A DNA stretch of 64,000 nt from Aquabacterium olei (GTDB lineage: Bacteria > Pseudomonadota > Gammaproteobacteria > Burkholderiales > Burkholderiaceae_C), in NCBI RefSeq assembly GCF_003100395.1, contig NZ_CP029211.1, forward strand, positions 302,222 through 366,221, written 5' to 3'. Both the position numbers and the translations under genes were made by a program. The number at the start of each line of letters is the position of its first letter. Position 1 is the first letter of the stretch. A model generated the notes under the pieces. That model did no database searches. It was not told the DNA's origin and saw nothing but the letters and a program-made list of their open reading frames with translations. Shown here piece by piece: positions 57,233 through 64,000 of the stretch.

Positions 57233-57712
57233 ATGACCAGCCTCGAGCTGCTGCACGTCGGACAACTGCCCCGGCATGCGAACCCCGTCCCCGGCGAAGC
57301 GCTGGACATCATCTTCATCGAGGGCCTCGTGGCCGACACCGTGATCGGCATCCACGATGACGAGCTGGAAGTCACGCAGCCGGTCCGCATCGACCTGCAG
57401 GCGGGCCTGCCCCGCTCGCATGCCTGCGCGACGGACCGCATCCACGACACGATCGACTACAGCGTGGTGCGGGGCCGTGTGCTGCGCCTGCTGGCGGAGC
57501 ACGGCGTGCAGCTGCTCGAGGCCCTGGCCGAAGACGTGGCCCGGATCCTGGTGATGGAGTTCGGCGCGGTGTGGACGCGGGTGGCGGTGGCCAAGCCCCG
57601 CAAGTTCGATGATGTGGTGGCGGTGGGCGTCGTCATCGAACGCCGCGCGGGTGACTTCGCGCCGCCCCGGGGCCGCATCAAGAGCCCGGACGTTCGCCCG
57701 GTCTCAGCCTGA
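57233..57712 (+). CDS. folB: Dihydroneopterin aldolase (FolB-like)
   Basis: 159 residues, with an N-terminal extension and the FolB core from IIFIEGLVADTVIGIHDDELE. Conserved Glu and Lys positions are in this segment and in VAVAKPRKF. It splits dihydroneopterin to 6-hydroxymethyl-dihydropterin. A copy inside the H4MPT island suggests it is dedicated to that pterin. AAGGAGCACCCC precedes the ATG. Its stop is immediately next to the stop of the convergent CitG-like gene. Confidence 0.8.
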   Translation: MTSLELLHVGQLPRHANPVPGEALDIIFIEGLVADTVIGIHDDELEVTQPVRIDLQAGLPRSHACATDRIHDTIDYSVVRGRVLRLLAEHGVQLLEALAEDVARILVMEFGAVWTRVAVAKPRKFDDVVAVGVVIERRAGDFAPPRGRIKSPDVRPVSA

Positions 57713-58639
57713 TCAGTCCGGCATGGCCCCGACCAGGGCCATGGCCGCCTCGGCCCAATCGGGCTCGGTCAGGGCCGCCACCAGCAGGGTCGCCACCGTG
57801 AGGTCAGCGCTGGTGCCGGGGTTCAGTCCCCGGGCCTTGAGTGCGCTGTCCCAGTCCTGCCATGCGAGCAGGCCGTCGATCTCCGCGCCGCTGTGGCCCC
57901 TGGCCAGCCAGGGGCGGGCCTCGGTCATGATCTGCTGCGCGGTGGCCTCGCCGTGCTTGCGCGCCACATGCGAATCGGGCCAGTGGCTCAGTGCATGCAG
58001 AAAGGTCATCTGCACGCTGTGAACGAGTGCGGCTCGGGCCCCATCCCGCCCTGGCGGGCTGCTTTCCATGCGCTGTCGCCAGGCGGAGCGCAAGGTGTTC
58101 AGCAGCGGGTGGAACACATCGTCATGCGCCTGCATGTACTGCATGGCAACGCGGTCCCGCGGGGCGGCGAGCGCCATGGCGTCGCGCAGGGTGACGGTGG
58201 GGGGCGCGTGCACATCCTGATCGGGCACCTTGCCCAGGCCGCCCGGTGCAGCCAGGGCAATGGCGCGGAAGGCCGCTGCCGCGTCGTCGCGGGTCAGGGC
58301 GTGCAGCACGCCTTCGGTGGCCTGCTGCCAGAGCCCGGTCGCCACCGGCTCATCGGGGGCCGCCTCCAGCGCAGCGGCCAGCGGGGCGGTCAGCAACACG
58401 ATGCCCAGGTTGGTGTTGCAGCCTGCCACGGCGCGCGTGGCCGACACGGCTTGCTCGATGCGGGCACCGACCGTCGCGCCGGGTTGGAGCAAGGCCGGCC
58501 CGGCCACCCGGGCGCTGTCCAGAAAGTGTCGGGCCGCCATGCCGTGACCGGGGCTCGCCAGGCTGACGTTGCCCGGCTTGCGCACCGCCACGTCCAGACA
58601 GCAGGCCAGCCGGAAGGCCACTTCGGCGCGGGCCTTCAT
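57713..58639 (-). CDS. Triphosphoribosyl-dephospho-CoA synthase family protein (CitG/MdcB-like)
   Basis: 308 residues. KPGNVSLASPGHGM (about residues 19-32) and the AVAGCNTNLGIVLLTAPLAAA segment are the nucleotide-binding core of the CitG/MdcB family. No citrate lyase or malonate decarboxylase genes are nearby. In methylotrophs family members lie in H4MPT islands; transferring a phosphoribosyl group would fit the ribosyl side chain of the pterin cofactor, but that is a hypothesis. ATG at 58639 overlaps the RimK-like stop by 4 bp. Confidence 0.75.
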   Translation of the reverse strand: MKARAEVAFRLACCLDVAVRKPGNVSLASPGHGMAARHFLDSARVAGPALLQPGATVGARIEQAVSATRAVAGCNTNLGIVLLTAPLAAALEAAPDEPVATGLWQQATEGVLHALTRDDAAAAFRAIALAAPGGLGKVPDQDVHAPPTVTLRDAMALAAPRDRVAMQYMQAHDDVFHPLLNTLRSAWRQRMESSPPGRDGARAALVHSVQMTFLHALSHWPDSHVARKHGEATAQQIMTEARPWLARGHSGAEIDGLLAWQDWDSALKARGLNPGTSADLTVATLLVAALTEPDWAEAAMALVGAMPD

Positions 58640-59598
58640 GGGCGGTGCCGCGCGATGCGGATGGCCGGACCGTGCTGCGCCATCTTGCGGTCGATCAGGT
58701 CGTTGACGATCAGCGGCGCCAGAGGCTGGTCCATCACCTGTTGCAGCCCTTGCCAGGCTGCCACCCCATTGACCTCCAGCACCTGCAGGTCCGTCGGGCC
58801 TTGCGGACCGAGGCGCGCGGCCATGAGGTCGACGCCGGCATAGTCCAGCCCCAGGGCGGCCGTGGCACGCTCGGCCAGCTCCGCCAGTTCGGGCGTCAGC
58901 GGCTGGCGTTCGGCCCGTGCCCCCTGGGCGATGTTGTGCACCCAGTGCCGGCTGACGCGCCGCATGGCGCCGACCGCCTGTCCGCCGATGACGAGCACGC
59001 GCCAGTCGAAACCGGGCTCGCTGACCGGTGGCAGGTAGCGTTGCAGATAGGCCATGCCGCCATACAGCGACGTGGCCAGCGGTGGCAGGGCCTGATAGGC
59101 GCCGTTGACCCACCCGGCCAGTGCCAGGCCCTTGCCCTGCGAGCCGAACAGCGGCTTGACCACCACGGCCCGGCCGGCAGCGGCTTCACGCACCACGATG
59201 CGCTCGGCCTCGGCGGGCGACTCGGTGGCCCAGGTGGGCGGGGTTGGAATGCCTGCGGCATGCAGGCGGACGCTGGTGGCGGACTTGTCGACGCTGTGCT
59301 CGATGGCGCGGGGGCTGTTGTAGACGGGCACACCCAGGTCGTTCAAGGCGTGCAGCACGCCGAGTCGCTTGGTGACCTGCTCGAAGGTGCCACCGGCCAC
59401 GGCACGCACGATGACGGCCTGAGGCAGGGCGTCGTCGAAGCCGGGCAACTGCAGCCCATGCCAGGAGACGGTGGTGTCGATGCGGCAGGCCGACAGGTCC
59501 ACGCAGTGACCCACCATGCCGCGGGCCTGCAGCGCGTCCTGCAGGCGTCGGCAATGCCAGCCCACTGTGTCGGTCATGATGGCGATGCGGTTTGTCAC
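58636..59598 (-). CDS. RimK-type ATP-grasp glutamate ligase
   Basis: 320 residues. The ATP-grasp signature includes VVVKPLFGSQGKGLALA and the metal-binding LQVLEVNGVAAWQG at the end. It is a RimK-like carboxylate-amine ligase, similar to enzymes that add glutamate to methanopterin or furan cofactors. The start is a GTG at 59598 with AAGGAGTGAGC upstream. It follows mch by 2 bp. Confidence 0.8.
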   Translation of the reverse strand: MTNRIAIMTDTVGWHCRRLQDALQARGMVGHCVDLSACRIDTTVSWHGLQLPGFDDALPQAVIVRAVAGGTFEQVTKRLGVLHALNDLGVPVYNSPRAIEHSVDKSATSVRLHAAGIPTPPTWATESPAEAERIVVREAAAGRAVVVKPLFGSQGKGLALAGWVNGAYQALPPLATSLYGGMAYLQRYLPPVSEPGFDWRVLVIGGQAVGAMRRVSRHWVHNIAQGARAERQPLTPELAELAERATAALGLDYAGVDLMAARLGPQGPTDLQVLEVNGVAAWQGLQQVMDQPLAPLIVNDLIDRKMAQHGPAIRIARHRP

Positions 59599-59600
59599 GC

Positions 59601-60596
59601 TCACTCCTTGAGCCACTGCTGTCTCAGCAGGCCCATGTCGCACTGGCCGGCATGGAAGGTGTGGCCACTCTGCTGGTTGCTGACCCAGACTTCCGCTGGG
59701 GCGAACAGGGCCGGGTCGATCTGATAGAAGTCGAAGCCGGCCGCCTCGAACACGTCGGCGAAGGAGCGCCCGTATGCCGGCGAGTTGGATGAAGGCAGGG
59801 CCATGGCGAGTTGCCGTGCTTCGTCGTCGTCACAGCGCACCGTGAGGTGAACCTGCCCACCGTACAGGATGGCGTCGTTGGTGCGCCCCATGGCCTGAAG
59901 GCCGTCGGGGCTGGGCACAGGCAGCGGGGCCAGGGCGCGGCCGTGCACGATGTTCTCCAGCGGGAAGTGCAGTTCGTGGGCCTTGTGCAAGGCCACTTCC
60001 AGGGCCCGCGCCACCACCTGGGTGGTTCCGGCCGGGCTGGTGGTGGGGGTGACGATCAGCGTCAGCCCATCGGCCGGCAGGTGGCAGTCGGCCAGAATCT
60101 TGTCGATCACCACCGTGGGCGGAACCCGGTCCACCTCCAGCACGAGCACGCCCCGGTCGGCGCGGTCCTGGTAGCGCAGTTCGTCGAACAGCGCCTCTTT
60201 GCCAGCCAGAGCCCGTGCCGGACCCGACCCCAGGGCGAAGAAGCGCTTGCCCCCGGTTTCTTCCTTCGAAGCCGACAGGCTCCAGCCCGCGTACTGGCTG
60301 CCCAGGCACGCCAGCACGGGATGGGCGCTGTCGATCTCGACCCAGGTGGGCCAGCCGGCCTGAGGCAAATGCCGGAGCTGGATCTGGCCCAGGTTCGCCA
60401 TGCAGATCCGGGCCACCAGCAGCCCCGCGTCGAGGCTGCCCGGCACGGCGAGCCCCGCGTCCACCAGGCGGGTGCCGCGGTCATTGACGTGGACCGACAG
60501 GCCCAGGGTGTCGGCCTCGTCCAGCAACTGGTCGACCAGCGGCTCGGCGAGGCGGTTGAGGCTGAGGTGTTCAGGCGTGAGGGGCAGGGCTGACAT
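59601..60596 (-). CDS. mch: Methenyltetrahydromethanopterin cyclohydrolase
   Basis: 331 residues, the normal Mch length. Family segments DAGLLVARICMANLGQ, GSGPARALAG and AILYGGQVHLTV are complete. It converts methenyl-H4MPT to formyl-H4MPT, the step after MtdB and before Fhc. It overlaps the upstream ATP-grasp gene by 26 bp. Confidence 0.95.
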   Translation of the reverse strand: MSALPLTPEHLSLNRLAEPLVDQLLDEADTLGLSVHVNDRGTRLVDAGLAVPGSLDAGLLVARICMANLGQIQLRHLPQAGWPTWVEIDSAHPVLACLGSQYAGWSLSASKEETGGKRFFALGSGPARALAGKEALFDELRYQDRADRGVLVLEVDRVPPTVVIDKILADCHLPADGLTLIVTPTTSPAGTTQVVARALEVALHKAHELHFPLENIVHGRALAPLPVPSPDGLQAMGRTNDAILYGGQVHLTVRCDDDEARQLAMALPSSNSPAYGRSFADVFEAAGFDFYQIDPALFAPAEVWVSNQQSGHTFHAGQCDMGLLRQQWLKE

Positions 60597-61734
60597 GGAA
60601 GGGTCCTGTGGAGGGCAGTGTGGCCAGATGTCTCTGGAGCGTGTCGCGGCGGGCGGACAGCCGGGCGCGCACCTCGGCCGGGTGGCTTCCCTGCGCACTC
60701 AGCGTGCACAGCGGCATGTGGGCCGTCAGGCGGGTGCCGGGCTCCGGGATGTCGTGCACCCAGGGCCGCTGCAGCAGGGCGTCGTGCACCGCCGTTGTGA
60801 TCTGAAGCGGGCGCGACGTGAACAGCGTGGTGAGGCCCGAAGGGGTGGGCGGCGTCTGCAGCGCGGGCAGCGGCTGAGCCAGGCTGGCCGCGACATGGGC
60901 GCTCATCAGCGGGCCTGCCTCGGCGTAGAGGGGCCAGGTGGCCGTGGGGCGGGCGTTGACTTCAAGCAGGCGGATCGATTCGCCATCAAGGAGAAAGTCC
61001 AGGCTGCACAGGCCTCTGAGGCCGAAGTGGTGGGTGAGGGCCTGGATGGCGTGGCGCAGCGCGTGATCCACCGACGTGGGCAGGCTGACCGGACCGATGG
61101 CGCCCTGGTACAGCCAGGGGCAGGGTGCCTCGCCCAGTTGTCCCGGTCGGCTGTCCTGAAGGTTGTGGCCCAGGCACACGGTGCCCGCGGCATGCGCCAC
61201 AAACAGGGTGGACATGGCCTGACCCGGGTGCCAGCGCTGCCAGTACCGGCCCGGTGCCGGTGTGTCTTGCTCTGAAGCAGGTCGCACATGGCTGCCCCCG
61301 CATGCGTGCAGGCTCTTGCACAGCCAGCCGCGTGGCTGCGCGGGCGGCTGCATCCGGCTGTCCGGGCAAGGCAGGGCCAGGTCCTGCAGCGCGGTGAACC
61401 AGCACAGCGGGTCACGCAGGCGCTGCAGCGCGGCAGGGGGCGTGCCGATCAGGGGCAGCGGTGTGTCCGCCAACCAGCGAGACAGTCCTTCGAAGCCGCT
61501 GCCCGCCACCCACCCGATGACCTCCGCATCGGCGGCGAACTGCGCCAGGGCTCGGCGGGTGCGCTCCGGTGACACGCCCATGCCGTCGGGCTGGCCGATC
61601 GCATGCCACGCAGCGGCGCATCGGCGGGTGTCGGTGTCGCCAAAGGCATCGAGGGCAACCACGTCCCAGCCGTCCTGGCTGGCCGCTTCGGCCATGATGC
61701 GGGCGCTCAGCCCGGCGACGATCAGCGTGGCCAC
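60571..61734 (-). CDS. ATP-grasp carboligase-like protein of the H4MPT island
   Basis: 387 residues. A Rossmann-type start (LIVAGLSARIMAEAASQDGW) is followed by an ATP-grasp core with LDFLLDGESIRLLEVNARPT. It is of the predicted carboligase type (COG2232-like) that is regularly found in methylotroph H4MPT islands, but no reaction is proven. It lies between mtdB (10 bp) and mch (26-bp overlap), so expression is coupled to the central enzymes. Confidence 0.75.
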   Translation of the reverse strand: MATLIVAGLSARIMAEAASQDGWDVVALDAFGDTDTRRCAAAWHAIGQPDGMGVSPERTRRALAQFAADAEVIGWVAGSGFEGLSRWLADTPLPLIGTPPAALQRLRDPLCWFTALQDLALPCPDSRMQPPAQPRGWLCKSLHACGGSHVRPASEQDTPAPGRYWQRWHPGQAMSTLFVAHAAGTVCLGHNLQDSRPGQLGEAPCPWLYQGAIGPVSLPTSVDHALRHAIQALTHHFGLRGLCSLDFLLDGESIRLLEVNARPTATWPLYAEAGPLMSAHVAASLAQPLPALQTPPTPSGLTTLFTSRPLQITTAVHDALLQRPWVHDIPEPGTRLTAHMPLCTLSAQGSHPAEVRARLSARRDTLQRHLATLPSTGPFHVSPAPHA

Positions 61735-61744
61735 CGTGCGGTCT

Positions 61745-62653
61745 TCAGGCTGCCACCAGCCCGAGGTGCTGGGAGGCCACCCGGTGCGCGTCCTCGAAGC
61801 TCAGGCACTGCGGCGTGCTGGCCTCGCGCATCCGGCGGAGCAACTGCTGCTGCACCTGGTACTTCACGTTGCCGATGGCCAGTGCGCCGATGCCCGCCGC
61901 CTGCCCGCCGCCCAGGGCCACCCCGTCGTCCAGCGGGCCGAGGCCTTCGATGCCGGAGGGGGGCACGGCGTTGAGGTCCGCCGCAATCAGAACGCTGGGG
62001 GCCTGCTGCAGTTGCGTGAGCGACAGCACCCGCACGCCCGCAGCGGCCGTGGCCAGGACCACGTCGCACTGCTGCAGTGCCGAGAGCACGTCCTCCGGAT
62101 GCTGGCCCGAGCAGGCCTGCAGCGACACATTGAAGCGCGAGCCGGTGGCCCGTGCGGCCTGGCTGGCATGGGCCTGCCCCGTGTGGCTCGACAGGGTGAC
62201 CGTCGCGCCTTCGCGTGCGGCCAGCACCGCGGCGATCCGACCGACCGCGCCTGTGCCGCCCAGAACCAGCACCCGCAGCCCGGCGAGCGAGCGCTCATGC
62301 CGACGACGCAGGTGGTGCTGCACGCTGGCCACCATGGCCGCCGCCGTGGTGTAGGCCCCGCTGGGGTCGGCGCACACCGAAACCACGAACGGCGGCACCA
62401 TGGCCTTCTGCGCGGCCTCCAGCATGTCGGCGGCCAGGAGCACATCCCGTCCCCCAATGAAAAGACCGGTGCGGCTGACGCCCTTGGGCCCCCGCGAGAA
62501 GATGGCGTCGTGGGTCAGGCCGACGACCATCGGCAGCTCGACGCCGGTGTAGGGCATCAGCACCTGGTAGCCGGCGTCGACCGCCATGTTGACGTCGAAC
62601 GGGCTGACGCGGGCCTCGGGCGTGAAGAGGTGGAGGATGAAGGGCTTTTCCAT
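61745..62653 (-). CDS. mtdB: NAD(P)-dependent methylene-tetrahydromethanopterin dehydrogenase
   Basis: 302 residues. The Rossmann loop VLGGTGAVGR (near residue 131) binds NAD(P)+; the N-terminal ILHLFTPEARVSPFDVNMA is the family opening. It oxidises methylene-H4MPT to methenyl-H4MPT. MtdB is preferred over MtdA because of the H4MPT context. It starts 17 bp after the mptG stop. Confidence 0.92.
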   Translation of the reverse strand: MEKPFILHLFTPEARVSPFDVNMAVDAGYQVLMPYTGVELPMVVGLTHDAIFSRGPKGVSRTGLFIGGRDVLLAADMLEAAQKAMVPPFVVSVCADPSGAYTTAAAMVASVQHHLRRRHERSLAGLRVLVLGGTGAVGRIAAVLAAREGATVTLSSHTGQAHASQAARATGSRFNVSLQACSGQHPEDVLSALQQCDVVLATAAAGVRVLSLTQLQQAPSVLIAADLNAVPPSGIEGLGPLDDGVALGGGQAAGIGALAIGNVKYQVQQQLLRRMREASTPQCLSFEDAHRVASQHLGLVAA

Positions 62654-62670
62654 GGGGGGCGCCAGGTGGT

Positions 62671-63717
62671 TCAGTCAGAGTGAGGAAGCCAGTGCACATC
62701 GGCGCCGCGGTTGCGGGCCGACACCCACTGGAGTGCGATTGCGTCGGAGATGAGACCTTGCTGCGCGGCCCACGCCACGGCTTCCTGGCCGCGGGCCAGC
62801 GAGGGGAAGATGGCAAAGCCGGTGGGTCCCCACGAGCTCTGGCCGATGGCCGCGCCGTGCTGGCGTTCCAGCGCGTCCAACAGGGGGGCGACGTGCGGGC
62901 TGGCCCAGACGCGGCCCTCCTGTGCCGGGGCGAAATGCCCGCCCAGCAGGCGCTGGATGGCGCTGACCCCCTGCGCAAAGGCGGCAAAGTCGGACTCGCT
63001 CACCGCAGGCAGCACCTGCATGAGCGCACGGTGGCAGATGGCCGCGGCGTGTGCACGCGGCAAAGGGGGCAGGCTGGCGATGGCCTGTCGCTCGGCCTCG
63101 CCGGACAGTCCCCGCGAGGCGGGCTCCTTGATCAGCAGCACGGGCCAGTCCTCGGGGAACGCAAGGCGGCACAGCAGGGGCGCCGCGTGGCGTCCCGGGC
63201 CGCCATCCAGCAGCAGCCCGCCCTGTTCGAACGAGGCAATCCCGATGCCGGACCGCAGACCGCGGCCCGTGGCGCGCGCCAGTTCCGCGGCACTGCGCGC
63301 GTGTCCTTCCAGGCAGGCCACCGCATGGGCAATGGCCAGGGCCATCTGCGTGCCGGAGCCGAAGCCCTGGTGCTCGGGCAGCAGGTGCTGCAGCCGAAGC
63401 GCCACGGGTCGGCTGTCCCGCAGGGCCTGGCGTGTGCGCAGGAGGAAGCTCAGGGCGCGAGCGCCTTCTGCCTCGGGCACGCCCGGGGCCAGCGACACGC
63501 TGTCGCGGTCGGCATGGCGTGCCTCGATCACGGTGGCCAGCCCGTTGATGGTCAGCCCCAGGCTGCCGAAGCGCCGTCCCAGCGACGCACCCGGGTCGAG
63601 AAAGCCCAGATGGAGACGGGCCGGTGCCTGCACCTGCACGACCTGCGCTGACGCCACAGGCCGATCGGACAGGGCGGCGAGCGAGGGGAGGGCAGGCAGG
63701 GCGGTGAGCGCGTTCAC
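62671..63717 (-). CDS. mptG: Beta-ribofuranosylaminobenzene 5'-phosphate synthase
   Basis: 348 residues in the GHMP-kinase fold. The family start QAPARLHLGFLDPGAS and the glycine-rich loop GFGSGTQMALAIAHA are clear, as is GIGIASFEQGGLLLDGG. It joins pABA to PRPP with loss of CO2, the committing step of methanopterin synthesis. The longest frame opens with GTG at 63717; a later GTG nearer QAPARLHLG (about residue 28) is possible, since no ribosome binding site marks the first. It heads the leftward operon mptG-mtdB-ATP-grasp-mch-rimK-citG. Confidence 0.88.
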   Translation of the reverse strand: MNALTALPALPSLAALSDRPVASAQVVQVQAPARLHLGFLDPGASLGRRFGSLGLTINGLATVIEARHADRDSVSLAPGVPEAEGARALSFLLRTRQALRDSRPVALRLQHLLPEHQGFGSGTQMALAIAHAVACLEGHARSAAELARATGRGLRSGIGIASFEQGGLLLDGGPGRHAAPLLCRLAFPEDWPVLLIKEPASRGLSGEAERQAIASLPPLPRAHAAAICHRALMQVLPAVSESDFAAFAQGVSAIQRLLGGHFAPAQEGRVWASPHVAPLLDALERQHGAAIGQSSWGPTGFAIFPSLARGQEAVAWAAQQGLISDAIALQWVSARNRGADVHWLPHSD

Positions 63718-63835
63718 GTCGTGAGCCGGTCGGTGGAGAGATGACGCTCACATAGCAAAGCCCGGGCCGCGCGGTGTGCCCGCAGGGGATTCCGCCGTTC
63801 GGGGATGCACCCCGGGCCCGCCGCCGCGCCCCGGG

Positions 63836-63894
63836 GCGACACAGTGTCGCGACCCCAGGACACAGTGTGTGGCGCGGCCCCGGGGCACTGTGCC
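63836..63894. promoter_or_regulatory. Cluster of three odd palindromes upstream of mptG
   Basis: GCGACAC-A-GTGTCGC (63836-63850), ACAC-A-GTGT (63860-63868) and GGCAC-T-GTGCC (63884-63894) have centres at 63843, 63864 and 63889, 21 and 25 bp apart, on about the same face of the helix. They share CAC-W-GTG. The region lies between mptG and the rightward gene at 63963 and looks like a multi-site operator. The regulator is not known. Confidence 0.5.
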
Positions 63895-63962
63895 GGACAG
63901 GCCACTACCACCAAAGCGGTACCCCCTCCCGACAATTTCCTCCGGCAAGGCGGATCTCCACA

Positions 63963-64000
63963 ATGAATCCATCTGATCTGGATACCAACGAGGACACGCA
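63963..64000 (+). CDS. Unidentified protein, N-terminal fragment (cut by window edge)
   Basis: The ATG at 63963 opens MNPSDLDTNEDT before the window ends. AAGGCGGA lies 8 bases upstream, a fair ribosome binding site, and the gene is divergent from mptG across the palindrome cluster. Thirteen partial codons are too few to name a family; a regulator of the island would fit the position but is a guess. Confidence 0.4.
   Translation, partial: MNPSDLDTNEDT

Overview
The window is GC-rich, densely packed chromosomal DNA. The gene content (NodT/RND efflux, a large ETF/ETF-QO operon, AraC regulators of the arabinose-binding-domain type, and a bacterial tetrahydromethanopterin island) points to a betaproteobacterium of the order Burkholderiales, probably from the methylotroph-containing Methylibium/Leptothrix/Rubrivivax side. 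This is an inference from gene content and composition, not from a marker gene.

Left part (1-22 kb): a cut GntR regulator; a TauE/SafE-type permease divergent from a LysR regulator; a TetR regulator with an MFS exporter and a thioesterase; a second TetR regulator divergent from a complete three-gene RND efflux operon; truD; a two-unit membrane diguanylate cyclase; an acyl-CoA ligase; and a catabolic block of Baeyer-Villiger-type monooxygenase, alpha/beta hydrolase, amidase and two AraC regulators.

Scar (22.2-25.2 kb): an IS3-family element (22962-24279) with a fragment of a second IS joins two broken genes, an AraC regulator that has lost its HTH and the first ~77 codons of an OLD-type ATPase/nuclease. 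A stretch without recognisable genes follows.

Middle (25-42 kb): AraC regulator with an AhpD-like protein and a glutamine amidotransferase; etfB-etfA-ETF-QO; a TonB siderophore receptor behind a Fur box; DMT and amino-acid transporters; a YitT-like protein; a chemotaxis receptor; and a copper module (copA, DUF411 protein, cueR, copZ) with three MerR-type promoters, each with a 19-bp spacer.

Right part (42.9-63.7 kb): a nearly continuous island for H4MPT/methylofuran-linked formaldehyde oxidation. Pathway genes are mtdB, mch, fhcB-A-D-C and a Fae homologue. Cofactor genes are mptG, pabB, folB, a DHPS-like protein, AfpA-type flavoprotein, RimK-type and other ATP-grasp ligases, mfnB, mfnD, mfnE, mfnF, and genes of unknown step (HisA-like, CitG/MdcB-like, DUF447, HAD phosphatase). 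The expected flow is formaldehyde + H4MPT to methylene-, methenyl- and formyl-H4MPT, then via methylofuran to formate. No canonical Fae with the catalytic His, no mfnC-type aminotransferase and no dmrA are visible here, so they must lie elsewhere or be replaced. The most notable open points are the Fae homologue with Met where the catalytic His should be, the unassigned island genes, a divergent pair whose start codons are 3 bp apart, and a three-palindrome operator cluster upstream of mptG.
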